A DNA stretch of 64,000 nt from Eonycteris spelaea. Taxonomy: Eukaryota > Chordata > Mammalia > Chiroptera > Pteropodidae. Position numbers and translations under genes: made by a program. Below are positions 33,255 to 45,800 of the stretch, piece after piece. Position 1 is the first letter of the stretch; every line of letters begins with the position of its first letter. A model generated the notes under the pieces. The model did not search any database, was not told the DNA's origin, and saw only the letters and a list, made by a program, of their open reading frames with translations. The stretch covers positions 248,001 to 312,000 of the forward strand of contig PUFA01000225.1 in NCBI GenBank assembly GCA_003508835.1, given 5' to 3'.

Positions 33255-33560
33255 CAGACTTCCTAAAATGCCAACCCAGTTTTGGTGCTCCCTAGCCTAA
33301 AACTCCCAGCATGGCTCCCAGGGGCCTTCAGGATAAAGGCTAAGTCCCTTCCCATGGTCGCTCTAAACCCATCATAATCCAGACCTTGTCCATATCTCCA
33401 ACCCCATCTCTCTTGACAAGCTCCCTACACCTAGAAAGAGTTGCCCTTGCTTTCCTGCCTTGCAAACACCTACTCAACATTCAAGACTTAGCTGTAATGT
33501 GACTTCCTTTGTGAAGTCTCTCTTTTCTTCCCTCTGTCCCCCTCCCTCCTCCTCCCTACT
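33255..33560 (+). repeat. L2 fragment
   Basis: catggctcccaggggccttc, aggataaaggctaagtccct, acattcaagacttagctgta then atgtgacttcctttgtgaag. Confidence 0.7.
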
Positions 33561-33563
33561 CTA

Positions 33564-33674
33564 AAGGGCACTGTACCCATTGCCTTCTACTGTAAAGAAG
33601 CTCCATAATATTGAGTAGAGTGTGTCCCTACTGAGTGATCTGGATAAAATAGATTAGGGCTATATGAATAATTT
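33564..33674 (+). repeat. Unclassified dispersed repeat, copy B
   Basis: Diverged second copy of 32165-32276, lying just past the L2 fragment. Confidence 0.6.
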
Positions 33675-35180
33675 TGATCCACTATTCCACCCTGGTTGAG
33701 TTGACTGCTGTTCCCTTCATATTCCCATCAGATGAATACAAGATACCCAATTGACTTCAAATTTCAGATAAACACATTTCAGTGCTTACCCATCTGGAAT
33801 TCAAAGTAGACTGGTTATTCTGTATTTTTGTTTGTTAAGTCTGCCAACTCTACCCCAAATCCTCTATAGACTTTAATATCAGCCAGGGCCAGACCCAGCT
33901 TGTTTATATGGTACCTATAGCTCATAAGTTGCTTCTTAAGAAAAGGAATTTTAAAATAGAAGTACAGATTTAAGGATACAAGTGAGTATTTGCTTAGAAT
34001 GAGAAATAAATCACAACAAATTGCAAAATTTTCAAGGCTGACGAATATCACGAACACCACAAAATCCAGAAAAATAACTCAATGCCTTTATAAATTAACT
34101 ACCTGGCACCTCTGTGTTTGCTTCTTCAATGACAGTGATTTTTTAACTAGTCTTTTCTATAAAGAGAGTTAAAAAAATAGTAAGTCAGTCTTTCCTCTGG
34201 CATGGGTGTTCAAAACTGGGTTTTTGTTAGAATTCATAAATTATGCTACAGGTTTGTACTCTACAAACACAGAAATTGATAATTCTGCTTCACAAGATTC
34301 CTATCAAAAGAGAAAATAGCATAAGCATATGATTCATTTCTAATCATATATGTTGCATTAAGTAATTTTTCCATTTTGACTAGATTTTAATAAAAATCAA
34401 ATATGTGGCTTCCGATTTTACATGTCTAATGCCTCGAAGAATCTTCAACGCACTTCCGTCTGGTTTCAAATGTTACAAACCTTGCTTTACTTCCACTACC
34501 CACACACTTCCAGTAATCAGAGTCAGCACAGCACATAGAAGGAGTGTTTCCGGGTACCATTCTTACACTAGATGAGTACCAATATCCTAACCACACACAG
34601 ATGTGATTACAATCCATGTAAATATAGATCCCCTAGATGGTGTGCCCTCTGTAATGTCACCTGACTTGAGAGCAAATATGACAGAGGGGAGGTCAGAGTG
34701 AAAAAGGACACTAATATTACCTTACTTTTGTGAATTTTACAAGGACATATGACATGTTCAGGGACTTGAAAGGAGCCCACACTGGTGAGGTACCCCAAAT
34801 TTAAACTTTCTTAGCTAAACAGTAAATCCCCCCTGACCACAGACCCTACAATGATGTATTGTATTTATTTGTATTTTCTAATTTAATTTTTATTTTTAAT
34901 CAAAGATTTCCACGTATGTAATTTTAGAAGGCATATATATGATGAAACCCTGCATTCGGTTGCTACAGTCTGCCCTACCCTTCTATTCCATGCCTTGTAA
35001 GTGATATTCAGCTTTTTCTTCTGCTATTAGCCCCATAACCCTAAAGAATCAGAAAAATGGAATTAGGTCCAAATGTTTTACGTGCCTTTCATTCCATTAT
35101 CTTCTGTTTCTCATGGTCACACACTCAAAATTCATAGACAGAAGAAGCTAGACAAACAGCAGAGCTAAGAAGTATTAAAC
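33675..35180. other. Intergenic, no gene seen
   Basis: AT-rich. No exon, RNA gene or clear repeat recognised on either strand. Confidence 0.4.
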
Positions 35181-35189
35181 ACATTTATC

Positions 35190-35400
35190 TACCCAGGTAC
35201 TAAATGAAGAAGCAGCTATATTCATTATCTCTTTTAATCTTCACACCTGCTCCAATAGGAAGACATGATTTTTGTGTCTATTGTTGTAGATAAGGAAGCT
35301 GAGGTGTAGAGTTGTCAAGTAGCTTGCCCAAGGGCACCCAGGGAGGAGGTAGGTGGCAGAGCTGGATGCGATCTTGGTAGCCTGACTTCAGCACCACCAT
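35190..35400 (-). repeat. MIR
   Basis: cattatctcttttaatcttc, then gtagataaggaagctgaggt, then gtagcttgcccaagggcacc. Confidence 0.7.
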
Positions 35401-35419
35401 TCTTAGCAACTTCACTCTA

Positions 35420-35575
35420 TCAGATACAAAGGAGTATCCATTTCCAGGTCAGGAAACAGCAGAGACTCGGAGAGACATATCTTGCCCAAATCCACACAGC
35501 TGAATAGTGGTGGATCAAGGACCAGAACCCATATCCCTGAACTCTTGGTCTAGTGTTCTTTCCATTTGCATGCAC
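35420..35575 (-). repeat. MIR/L2-type fragment
   Basis: ttccaggtcaggaaacagca then gcccaaatccacacagctga and tctagtgttctttccattt. Confidence 0.5.
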
Positions 35576-35799
35576 TTTGTCACCTCCTGAGACTTCAAAC
35601 CTTCTTCCCACAAAAATAAAGACATCTCTTCCCTTCAAGCAAAGAAAAAGCAGAGCAGAAAATGGTATAGAGTATGGTTTGAAAGCACCCTTCCCAAACA
35701 ACAAATCCAGGCATGTCAGCAGAAACTGTGATTCTTTAGAAATCGGATGTGGTTTTTCCCTTATTGTTAAATGAACCATGCCACTTGAAAAAGAGCTGC

Positions 35800-36480
35800 T
35801 CCCATGGGCTCTAGGAACCTGGGAGTTCTGGGGGAGAGCTCTACCGCAGGAGACCAGGGAGGAGCAGGAGGTCAGGCTGAAGGCTGCCAGCTTACTGTGT
35901 CATTATAGTAAGTGAGCAGTAGAGCAACAGCAGAGGAACGAGATGATGAAACCATCTTGCATCCAGGGGTTCCTGAAGGAAACCCCAACCAGTAGCAGTC
36001 TCTACTGGGGTGGTACTACCCCAGCTCTTGGGGTCCTGTCCATTTAGAAAGCTTGAGGCTTCACTGGGACTTCCTTTTCTGGACTTTCTCCCCTGGGCTG
36101 GCTAAGCCTCCCTCCTCTTCCAGGTACAGGTTCACTCAATCTGGCACGCTGAGTAGGAGCCAGCTGTTGGCATCTCTTGGCAGCAAGCTAGAATTTTCAG
36201 CTTAGGGCTCAAACTTAAAGATGTAGGAGTTCTTCCGGGAACGCTTCTCTGCCAGCCCGCGGCATTCTTTGCCCCTCAGTCTGCCCTTGGCACTTGTGGA
36301 CGTATTTGCACTCTGTTCACTTTCACTTTGTGTCAGTTGGGGCATTCTGAAATCTCTCTCCCATCGCATTTGAAGCTTAAGGAGGACTGAGACTGCGCCT
36401 TCCCCATTCCAGCTTGTGACCAGATGGCTCCTTTGTTAAATCAACCTTTTAGTTTGAGAATCTAAGGTCAAGTTCTTGCC
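35800..36480. promoter_or_regulatory. Candidate enhancer island with STAT and IRF motifs
   Basis: A repeat-poor stretch about 8-9 kb upstream of the IL19 coding start. It contains the STAT consensus TTCCGGGAA at 36233-36241 and, on the minus strand, an ISRE/IRF-like AAAGTGAAAGTGAAC (complement of 36315-36329). The activity is inferred from motifs only. Confidence 0.3.
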
Positions 36481-37280
36481 TGGATAGAAACTCCATGATG
36501 GCAGGGATCTTGCACATCATGTTAATTATTTTACTTTCAAAATGAAGTACATAGAAGGACTCCATGAATGTTTATTGAGTGAATAAAGGAATAACAGGGA
36601 ACGAGACCTCCCAAAGGCATAAACAATTTCATAGTTCTTTAGTGTTCCTGCACACCCACCTGTACAGCGTTTTGGTGAGTTCAACATGAACAGCTTGCCT
36701 ACTAAACTAGGTGCCTGGTTCTTCAGTGCTCCTTAGGTGAAGACCTTCCACAGAAAGAATCAGACCTAGAGGGTTTGCATGCTTCTCTCCCAGCATCCAA
36801 ACCAATCAGCTCCCAGGCAGGATTAGAGGCAGGCAACCTTGGCTGCTGAAGAGTTGAATTATATAGGCCTTTTTCTTTCAGTGTGTTGCCTGTGTTGAGG
36901 ATTAAACAAAATATAGTACCAGAAGGAAAAAAAAATTCTAAACATGACATTTTATTAATATTAAAGATTTATCACACAGAAAGAGAGAAAAATCAATTTT
37001 TCTCTCTTTTCAATTAGGCCAGCTATAACCAAGCAAAATTTGCCTAATGCCCTTGAAGCACCGTAATACTCAGACATACTTTAAGTGCCAGAGTAACTTG
37101 CTGTCCCTGAAGCTTTTTCGTAACATGATTAATGTTTAAACACAGAAAAAAGTTAATCATACACAGTCTATGGATGCAAGAAGTCTGATTGATTCCTTCG
37201 AGAAACCAGCAAAACATATGGAATGACCCCCCAAAAGTACAAATACGCAAAACCTTTCCTTCTGATATCCATCCGTGGAC
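36481..37280. other. Intergenic, no gene seen
   Basis: An MIR/L2-type end near 36480-36600 (gatggcagggatcttgcaca). The remainder is unassigned. Confidence 0.4.
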
Positions 37281-37289
37281 CTTTAGGAG

Positions 37290-37440
37290 TCCATGAGTTC
37301 CAAACTAAAAACCTTAAAAGACTTGGACTTGGGCCTAATTTTGGCACTTGCTGGCTGTATAACTTTGGACAGGTCAACCTCTCTGTACCTCAGTTTCCTC
37401 ATCTGGGAAAATGTGGGTGATAATCTTGCCCTGCCCTCCT
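37290..37440 (+). repeat. MIR
   Basis: gctgtataactttggacagg then tcaacctctctgtacctcag and tttcctcatctgggaaaat. Confidence 0.75.
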
Positions 37441-37454
37441 GGGTGAAAAAGAGG

Positions 37455-37690
37455 ACAGGACTAAGAAGTACAAATTGGTAGTTACGAAATAGTCACAAGG
37501 ATATCAAGTATAGCATGGGGAATATGGTCAATAATATTATAATAAAAATGTAGATAGCGTCAGGTGGGTACCAGACTAATCGGGGGGATCCCTTCATAAA
37601 TTACATACTGTCTATCCATTATGCTGTACACTTGAAACTTATAAAATATTGAATGTCATCTGTAGTTGAAAAATAAAATTTTTTTTTAAA
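37455..37690 (+). mobile_element. L1 3' end
   Basis: Sense tail: ctaagaagtacaaattggta, then gtgggtaccagactaatcgg, then acttgaaacttataaaatat, then ttgaaaaataaaattttttt. Confidence 0.85.
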
Positions 37691-38051
37691 TTCTGTCTAC
37701 ATTTGTGAGGGATGATTAAAATACAGGGAGGGGCATTCATCTAGAAAGGAAGAAGTGCCTTTTTTCTCTTCCTATTTACCTAAGCAAGAGCAGGTTACAG
37801 CACGCTCAGTGATAAAGTCACAGAAACAACGAAAAGTATCTGAAGCCAGAAGGGAGCTGCTCGCCTGGTCTTTCCCTTGGGTTTGTTCAGCCTAGTCCTG
37901 CCTGTAGAAGTGTCTTCCCAGGGCTGTGGGCATCAATCATTGTCCCATAGGAAGAAGCGGGAGCAAATGTTTTCTGGCTCCCATAGATCTACAGCCCCAC
38001 AGTGATTGCCAAAGCCAAGTGATGCTGAGTTAAGGAATGAGCACTGGGCTT

Positions 38052-38164
38052 AGGGTGACCAACCGTCCCAGGTGGCCTGGTATGGAAGGGTTTCCTGGGA
38101 CATAGGACTTTCAGCACTAAAGATGGAAGAGTCCTGGGCAAACAGAGACAAGTTGGTCACTTCA
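38052..38164 (+). mobile_element. Small DNA-transposon remnant
   Basis: About 113 bp with inverted ends GGTGACCAAC and GTTGGTCACT. The middle (cgtcccaggtggcctgg then ttcctgggacat) is like a common mammalian MER element. The family is not named. Confidence 0.5.
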
Positions 38165-38179
38165 AGCTGGACTGAGAAA

Positions 38180-38375
38180 GATGAGCTGGGTTTTAGTTCT
38201 GGCTCTGCCGCTTCGGTTGTGTAACCTTGGGCAGATCCCATAGGCTATCTTCTATTATCCTCAGTTTTCTCATCTAGAACATGGGGCAAATGAAAATGAG
38301 ATGATATGATACAGAGAAATCTTCTAATCAAAGGGAGAAATTCAATAAATATTCTTTAACCTGAAAATATTCTTT
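38180..38375 (+). repeat. MIR
   Basis: ggttttagttctggctctgc, tgtaaccttgggcagatccc and ttttctcatctagaacatgg. Confidence 0.7.
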
Positions 38376-38382
38376 AACCTGA
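38347..38382. repeat. 18-bp tandem duplication
   Basis: The unit aaatattctttaacctga occurs twice in a row, at 38347-38364 and 38365-38382. Confidence 0.9.
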
Positions 38383-38459
38383 GGCTGGCAGAGAAGCATC
38401 AGGAACACAACTCACTGAGAAAAGACTGTGCTTTCCTCTTCTCCCTCAATCCTCACGTC

Positions 38460-38665
38460 CACAAATACCATCTGTCCATCATTTCATACTCTCCAAAGCA
38501 CTTTCACACACATGGTATTGCTTTATACTCAAAATTCCACCCTAAATAGGGAAGATGTTCTTATCTCCTTTTTCCAGATGGGAAACTGAGACTCGATGAT
38601 TAGAGAATCATCATGCCACCAGGCAGAGCTAAAACTCTAACCTAAGCACCTTGGCTCTTAGTCCA
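38460..38665 (-). repeat. MIR
   Basis: ccaaagcactttcacacaca, then ccagatgggaaactgagact, then ccaggcagagctaaaactct. Confidence 0.7.
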
Positions 38666-38924
38666 GGCCTCTTCCACCAAGACCACTCTCCCTCCCTCCC
38701 CCATAGGGCAGCTGCTAGAGCTCCCTTCAACAAGGGGGCCCAGGCTTCTGGAGACAAATACTCCACTGATATCAAGTGGCAGTGACAGAGTGAGGACCAG
38801 GGGAAGATGTCCCACCCTCAGCACACATACTCGTGATCATTTGTCAGCACCATGAGATTCAGAGCTGAGCATATTCTTTCCCTCTCCTTGTAGAGCTCTA
38901 ACTTGCTTCAGTCAGATGCTTCTT

Positions 38925-39545
38925 TTTATAAAAATATTTTTATTTATGTATACTTGATATACAATGTTATATTAGTTAGTTTTAGGTGTACAATATAGTG
39001 ATTTGACATTTTTATACCTTACAATGTGATCTCCCCACTAATTCTAGCGATTATCTGTCACCATGTAAACTTATCACAATATTATTGACTATATTCTCCT
39101 TTGCCTTTGTCCCCCATCCCCACCCTCTCCCCTCTGGCAGCCATCCCTTTGGTCTCTGTTTCCATGAGTCTGTTTTTATTTTGTCTTGTTTGTTCACTTT
39201 TATGCTTTTTTAGACTCTACATATAAGTGAAACCATGCAATGCTTATCCTTCTCTATCTGGCTTATTTCACTTAGCACAATACCCTCTAGGTCTATCTGT
39301 GTTGTCACAAATGGCAAGATTTTATTCTTTTTTATTATTGCTATGTAATATTTCATGTGTGTGTGTGTGTGTGTGTGTGTGTCACACTTATCCGTTCATT
39401 TATTGATGGACAGCTAGGTTGCTCCTATATCTTGGCTTTTGTAAATAATGCTGCAATAAACATAGGTGTGCATGTATCTTTTCAAATTAGTGTTTTTTGT
39501 TTTCTTTGGATAAACACCCTGAAGTAGAATTGCCGGGTTGGATCC
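38925..39545 (-). mobile_element. L1 3' UTR and 3' end
   Basis: Antisense L1 tail: ttagttagttttaggtgtac, atcacaatattattgactat, ctctacatataagtgaaacc and gcttttgtaaataatgctgc. A (TG)n run (39355-39382) has expanded inside it. It matches the 12.5 kb copy in order. Confidence 0.85.
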
Positions 39546-40700
39546 TTCTTAAGTTAAGAAAAGCAGGAGTTTCATCTGCATGACCTGTGCTTTGAGAATT
39601 CCCTTTTAGCAAGCAGCCTGTGAGAACTTCAGGGGCTCTGGGGGGCTGAGAAGGAAGTGGGAAGAAGAGCAGAAGCACAGGCCACGCCCTGCAGTCTTGT
39701 CCTTCAGTTACATCTTCTCCCTTCCAGGCGGTGCATAGTGTTATGTCTGTTTAATAACGCTCTCCCTTTTTTAACCATTGGAATTTCCTTCCCACAGACC
39801 AGCAACTAGATTCCAACATCCACCCCAGGATTCTTGACAATATTTCCCCCTGGCTGCGGTTCTTCAAGGCCCTACATCTGCCACCCTCACGTGTCTTGCT
39901 TTTCAGCCCTTCTATCTGGGGGTGTTTCCCATTAACCCTTCTCAGTTCTCGTTTTGCTCAAACCCAGGACCCTGCCCTGTCTCAGTCTCTCAGGGACATC
40001 TTGGGAATTCCCCCTCCCCTTCGCCCCCCAAACTTTCAAGCTTAGTGCAGAACCTTGCTTTTCCCAGAACCAAATATTAATCACAGTTCAAGCTAAAAAT
40101 GATTAAGTTCCCCCAAATTACAGGCAGGGTGGGGCCAGGACACAATGATGAGAAAGCTGGGACTTTTCAGCTCCAGGCCACCCCAGAAAGGCAGGGAAAG
40201 AGCAAGACCCAAGGGAACTTGAGAAACCTCCAAATTAAGGTGCAAACCAAGCCTCTACCCAAGTATGATTAGCTTTTGTTCTAGTGAGTGTAATTTCCAT
40301 CCAGCTTTCCTTCAAATGACCCCAGGTTCAAAGGGAAAAGGGAAGGTGGATGCTGATCTCAGTGTGGCAGATACCAGAGAAGTCTGTCACTGACTCACTT
40401 CTGCCTCTCTTTAGCTCTGCCAGGCCTGGGAAAGCTCAGAAACACCTGGCAGGTGGCAATACCTGCATCCACCTGCTGCAGTGGAAGCCAACAGGAGAGA
40501 AGCTGATGGTGCTGGAGCGGGAACTAAGCTTTGTCAGAAGACACACCCAGACTCTGTTAGCCAGGAACACACTTCCTCTTCCAGAGGATTTCTCTTTCGG
40601 GAATTCTAACTTCAGGGAACTCCCAGAGCCAGAAGAAGGGGAGTAGCATCTGGGAGAGTGCCAAGGTTGTTCGACATCCCATTCAATGGAAAAGCTTAGT
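39546..40700. promoter_or_regulatory. Repeat-poor island with an NF-kB consensus
   Basis: No assigned repeat over much of this kilobase. A palindromic NF-kB site GGGAATTCCC is present at 40003-40012 and an imperfect GGGACTTTTC near 40159. The island lies about 12.5 kb upstream of the IL19 coding start. Enhancer activity is inferred only. A 98-codon frame at 40350-40646 has no family features. Confidence 0.25.
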
Positions 40701-40789
40701 GCAAGAATAAAAATAACTTTTGACAAGGACAGCTTTACCTCTGAAAACTGCAGAAGTCATCATCATTATCAAAGTACTAACAGCAGCAG

Positions 40790-41345
40790 CAAAAACTTAG
40801 AGCGAGCTCACTATATATAAGGCACTGTCTAAAATGCTTTATATACTTGAACTCATTTGATCTTGGGTCCAAGAGAAACTGCTTCACTGTGGCCCATTAC
40901 AGGTGCTGGGTCCTGCTTCTAATCTGGCATTTTGATTGCATCATTTTAACTTACCAAATCTGTTTTATCATCACATCTTTCATTGATTTAACATACTGAG
41001 CATCTACTATATAGACCACACTGGGAATTCAAAAACACAACAGTTCCTTCCCTTAAAGAGCTAAGAATCTAGTGAGAAAGAGAGGCAAATAAAAAGAACC
41101 GTCTATTATAGAGCGATACGTGCTTTGAAGAAGAGAAACACGCAAGCTGTGGGACACAGAGGAGAGGTAATTAATGCAAACTCAAGTTTGCGGGGATAAG
41201 GGATATCAGAGAAGGCTTCCAATTGGAGGTGACCTCTTGACTGAGGCTTCGAGGCTGCATAGGAGACAAGGATAAAGAAGGAAAAGCATGCTAGATGGAG
41301 GCCTGGAGATGGCTGAGATGGCAAGACCTGGGAAACACATGTTGC
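40790..41345. repeat. MIR piece and old L2-class repeat
   Basis: Starts ctatatataaggcactgtct then aactcatttgatcttgg. It continues with gagcatctactatatagacc and gagctaagaatctagtgaga, related to the 10.9 and 53.4 kb copies. Confidence 0.45.
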
Positions 41346-41499
41346 TCAACACAGGTAGAGCTTGGAAGCGCGGTGCAGGGGAGGGTGGCAGGAAAGTATG
41401 AAGCAAGATCATGAGGTCCTCAGAGTTTGTGTCCGAGGAGCTTCACAGCGCTAGGCCCCAGCTGTCCTTCAAGCTACCCCAGACGATGTCTTGTAGGAT

Positions 41500-41610
41500 A
41501 AAGGCGAACTGGTCTTTCTAGGTTGAACCCAAATTTCGAATTCATGAGTGATTAAATGATTGTAATTGTTTGAAGCCACTGTTTTGAGATGGTTTGTTTT
41601 TGATAACAGT
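41500..41610 (+). mobile_element. MaLR-like LTR 3' fragment
   Basis: Text tgattgtaattgtttgaagc then cactgttttgagatggtttg and ttttgataacagttcatc fits the end of an MLT1-type LTR. Confidence 0.5.
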
Positions 41611-41770
41611 TCATCAAAACCATCACGTTAATCATGGGAGCAGCTGAGGAGGAAGAGGAAGGCTAAGTGGAAAATAAGCATCAAGGGTGGATGCCAACAC
41701 CGTGATCTTCCCAGACCTCATGTTTGGTTAAAAGTATACATTGTTTGGCTAACATCTAGAAGCTAATTAT

Positions 41771-41873
41771 ATCAGCTAATTACTATCACTATATGATTCT
41801 AGATAGTGCTAAAGGGCCTTTATAGCAGCTTATTACTATCACTATGATTCAAGATGTTTCTAAGGGCCTTTAT
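41771..41873. repeat. Imperfect 53-bp tandem duplication
   Basis: The unit at 41771-41823 is repeated, diverged, at 41824-41873 (both have ttactatcactat and agggcctttat). Confidence 0.8.
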
Positions 41874-42299
41874 GCTCCAAATACAGGGCACATTTACAGA
41901 ATCTGAGGAATATAAGGAGAGGAATGGGGTAGGATGCTAATAACACAAAGGGTACAGACTAATAAAGTAATATCAACCTAAAGCAGAGGTTTCTAATACC
42001 TGGCCATAGACCTCCACCCTTTCCCATGTCCTATCAATTATTTTTATCGATCACCTGGTTGAATAAAGTTTAGGAGGCCACACTCATCAAAATTGTTAAA
42101 GACATGGAATTTGGAAGGCTAGTGGGTATGCGGAATGACAGAATGAATATCCTAAAATATTTTGACAATGTGGAACAATAAGCTTAATCCAACAAGATAA
42201 AATTTAGGAGGGATAAATACAAGACTTCATGTTCAAAAAGAAATTTACAAATATAGAAGGAAAACGACATAGTCTAGCCACAGGATAAATGACAATCAC

Positions 42300-42485
42300 C
42301 TGAAAGTCCAGGTTTTGGGCTTAGATAGATGGAAGCTTACATTTTAGATATACCACTTAGTAACTATGAGATTTGGAAAATTATTTAAACCTCTCTGAGC
42401 CTAGTCTTTCCTTGTAAGAGTTAGAGGTAATTCATTTAACAGGTAGTTTCTGGCACAAACTAATGGCTCAATAAATGGCCAGCAA
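42300..42485 (+). repeat. MIR
   Basis: ccacttagtaactatgagat then cctctctgagcctagtcttt and tggctcaataaatggcc. Confidence 0.65.
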
Positions 42486-42553
42486 AAGATCTAAGTTGCT
42501 TGTAAAGGTGTTGCTGAAATTATGGCAACCTCCAATTCTTTACAGAGTCTAGG

Positions 42554-42760
42554 AAAGAACTGTCCAAGAGAACTTTTTCTGATGGCAGAACTGTTCTATC
42601 ATCTGTGCTGTCCTATTTGGTGACCACTAGCCACGTATGGCTATTGAGCTCTTACAAGTGTCTGCTGCGACTGAGGAACTGAATTTTTAATTGTAATTGT
42701 AAATAATTTAAATTTGAATGACCACATGTGACTGGTGGTGACTGTATTGGACAACCCAGG
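42554..42760 (+). mobile_element. MER5A-type hAT-Charlie transposon
   Basis: Contains ccactagccacgtatggcta, ttgagctcttacaagtgtct, ctgcgactgaggaactgaat and atgtgactggtggtgactgt. The flanks tctagg (42548-42553) and tctaga (42761-42766) match the hAT target-site preference. Confidence 0.8.
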
Positions 42761-42814
42761 TCTAGACTGTATTTTTAAAAATGCTAAACTCTAAATCTAA
42801 TTAGGATCTGGAGC

Positions 42815-45800
42815 AAAGGGACAATTTTCACTTGTTTTCTTTGTAAACTTCTGATTTGGTTGATTTTTTATTATAACTAAAGTGTTTAATTTGAAAAGAT
42901 TTCACATATGAAACCATCGATTCTGTCAGCAGTATAAACTTATCTGACACCTCCAATGGTTTTCTCCTGCTCCATTGTAATTCTTCTCTCCTGTCCCTAC
43001 TCCCGTCCCTGCCCAACCACTAATCTGCTTTCTGATAGCATAGATTACTTTGGGTTCTCTAGTACATTATTTAAATAGCATCACATATTATATAGGTAAT
43101 ATGTAGTCTTCTTTGTCTGGCTTCTTCAACTCAATATAATTCATCCATGAGATTCTTCCACAGTGTTATATGTATGAGTAGTTCATTTCTTTTTATTGCT
43201 GAGCAGTATCCATTGTATGAATACGCCATAATTTTTTACCCATTCATCTAATGGACTTTTAGGCTATTTTCAGTTTCAAGCTATTGCAAATAAAGCTGCT
43301 ATGAGATTTGTGTAGAAGTTTTTGCATGAACATATGCTTTCTTTTCTCTGGGTTAAGTGCCTTCTAGTGAAATGGATCCTGAGATAGATATCTATTTAGT
43401 TTTTTTTAAGAAACTGCCCAACTGTTTTCCAAAGTAGTTGTACCATTTTATGTTGCCAATGATCGTGGCTGGAGAATCTTCATAAACACTTCATAGGATC
43501 AGTCTTTTAAAATTTTAGCCATTCCAATAAATTCCAAAGTAGTAGTAACTCATTGTAGTTTTAATTTGCATTTTTCTAATGGCTAATGGTGTTGAACATC
43601 TTTCCACTGTATATCTGCTATCCATGCAACATTTTTTTGTTTAAATGTCTGTTCAAATCTTTTGCCCCTCTTTTAAATTAAATTATTTGTTTCTTATAAA
43701 GTTAGAGAATACTTTATACTTTGTGGATACAAGTCTTTTATCAGATATATGCTTTGGAAATATTTTCTCCCATTCCGCGGCTTGTCTTTACATTCTCTTA
43801 GCAGTTCCTTCTGAAGAGCAGAAGTTTTTAATTTTGGTGAAGTCTAATTCATCAACTAGTTCTTTTATGGATTGTGCTTTTGGTGTCATATCTGTGGAAT
43901 CTTTGCTTCAACCAAGGTCATGAAATATTTTCTCCTATGTTTTCTTTTAGAACTTGTATAATTTTAAGTTGTACATTTAAGTCTATGATTCATTTTTATA
44001 TATGGTGTATGGTAAGGATCAAAGTTCATTTTTGAAAAGGATATCCAATTTTTACAGCACAATTTGCTGAAAAAGATCATCTTTTCTTCACTGAATGCCT
44101 TTACATCCTTGGCAATTATCCAAATGTGTGTAGGTCTATTTCTGGACTCCCTATTATGTTTCACTGACTTATTTATCTTTACACACTGTCATGATTACTA
44201 TAGCTTTGTAATATGTCTTGAAATCAGGAAGCTTAACCCAGGAAATTGATTCTTTTACAAAGTTGTTTTGGCTATTATTAGCCCTTTTAATTTCTATGAA
44301 TTTTAAAATAAGCTTTTCAATTCCTACAAAAAGTGTCTTTTGGTATGATTGGTATTTGTTGAATCTATGATCAATTTTGGGATAATTGCTATATTAACAA
44401 CACTGGTCTTCTGACCCATGAACAAAGTTTATTTCTTCACTTACTTAAATTTTTAAAAATTTCTCTCAGCAATGTTTTATAGTTTTTACTCCACAGTTTT
44501 TCATATCTTTTATCAAACTTAAACAGGTATTTCACATTTTTATTATAATTGTAAGTAATTTAAATATTGTAAATAGTATTTATTCAATTTCAGTTTCTGA
44601 TTGTTCATTGGTAGTATATGGAAGTACAATTAATCTTCATATATTTAGAAATACAATCAATTTATTGTGTATTAATCTGGTATTTTGCAACCTTGCTTGA
44701 CTCACTTACTAGTTCATAGCCTTTTTGTAGATTCCATAAAATTTTCTATGTAGACTATGAATAAAGACAGCTTTATTTCTTCCTTTACAATCTGGATGCC
44801 TTTTATTTCATTTATTTATTTAAAAAAAATTTTTTTTGCATTATTGCAGCAGCTAAAATCTCAAACACAATGTTAAATACAAGTGGTAAGAATGAATATC
44901 CTTGTATTATTTTCGATATTAGGAAAAAGTATCCAGTCTTTCTCTGTTAATATGATGTTAGCTATAGGTTTTCCATAGATGCCCTTTAGCAGATTGAGGA
45001 AATTATTTTCTATTACAGGCATTAGGTGCTATAAACGTTCCCCTAAATATTACTTTAGTAGCATTCCACAAAATCTGACATGTGATGATTTTGTATTCAT
45101 TGGTTGGAAATATTTTCCAATGTCTCTTGATTTCTTCTTTGATCCAAGGGTTATTTAGAAGTGTATTATTTAATTTCCAATACTTAGAGGGCTTCCAAAT
45201 AACTTTCTCCCACTGATTTCTTATTTAACTCCACTGTGATAAGAAAACGTGTGTGCATGTGCGTGTGCGTGTGCGTCCGTGTGTATGAAATCTCCGTTTG
45301 ACTTTTGACTGGTGTTAGTATAGCATATCATTTGGCATCTTTATGCATTCTTTTATTTTTAACTTATTTTTGTCTTTAAAGTGTGTTTCTTATAGACAGC
45401 ATATAGTTATGTCTTTTTTTTTCTTTTAATCCAATCTGAAAACTCTGCTTTTTAATTGGGGCATTTAGGCCATTTGCATTTGATGTGATTATTGGCATGA
45501 TTAGCTTTAAATCTATCCTTTGGCTATTTGTTTTCTATTTATACCATCTGTTTTTTAATACTTTCCTCCTCTTTTTCTGCCTTCTTTTGAATTCATTGAG
45601 TTTATTATTGTCACTATTATTAATTATTCCATTTTATATCCTCATTTGCCTTATTACACATAACTCTTTGTCTTTTTATTTCAGTGGTCGCCTTAGGGTT
45701 TAGTATACACCTTTAACTTATTACAGTATACTTTCAAATTATATTATATTATTTCATATAGTGTAAAACCTCACAGTAGTTTCTTCCCTCCTAGCCTTTA

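Noticed and set aside
45485..45703. 72-codon very hydrophobic plus-strand frame
   Set aside because: Antisense to the old L1 copy.
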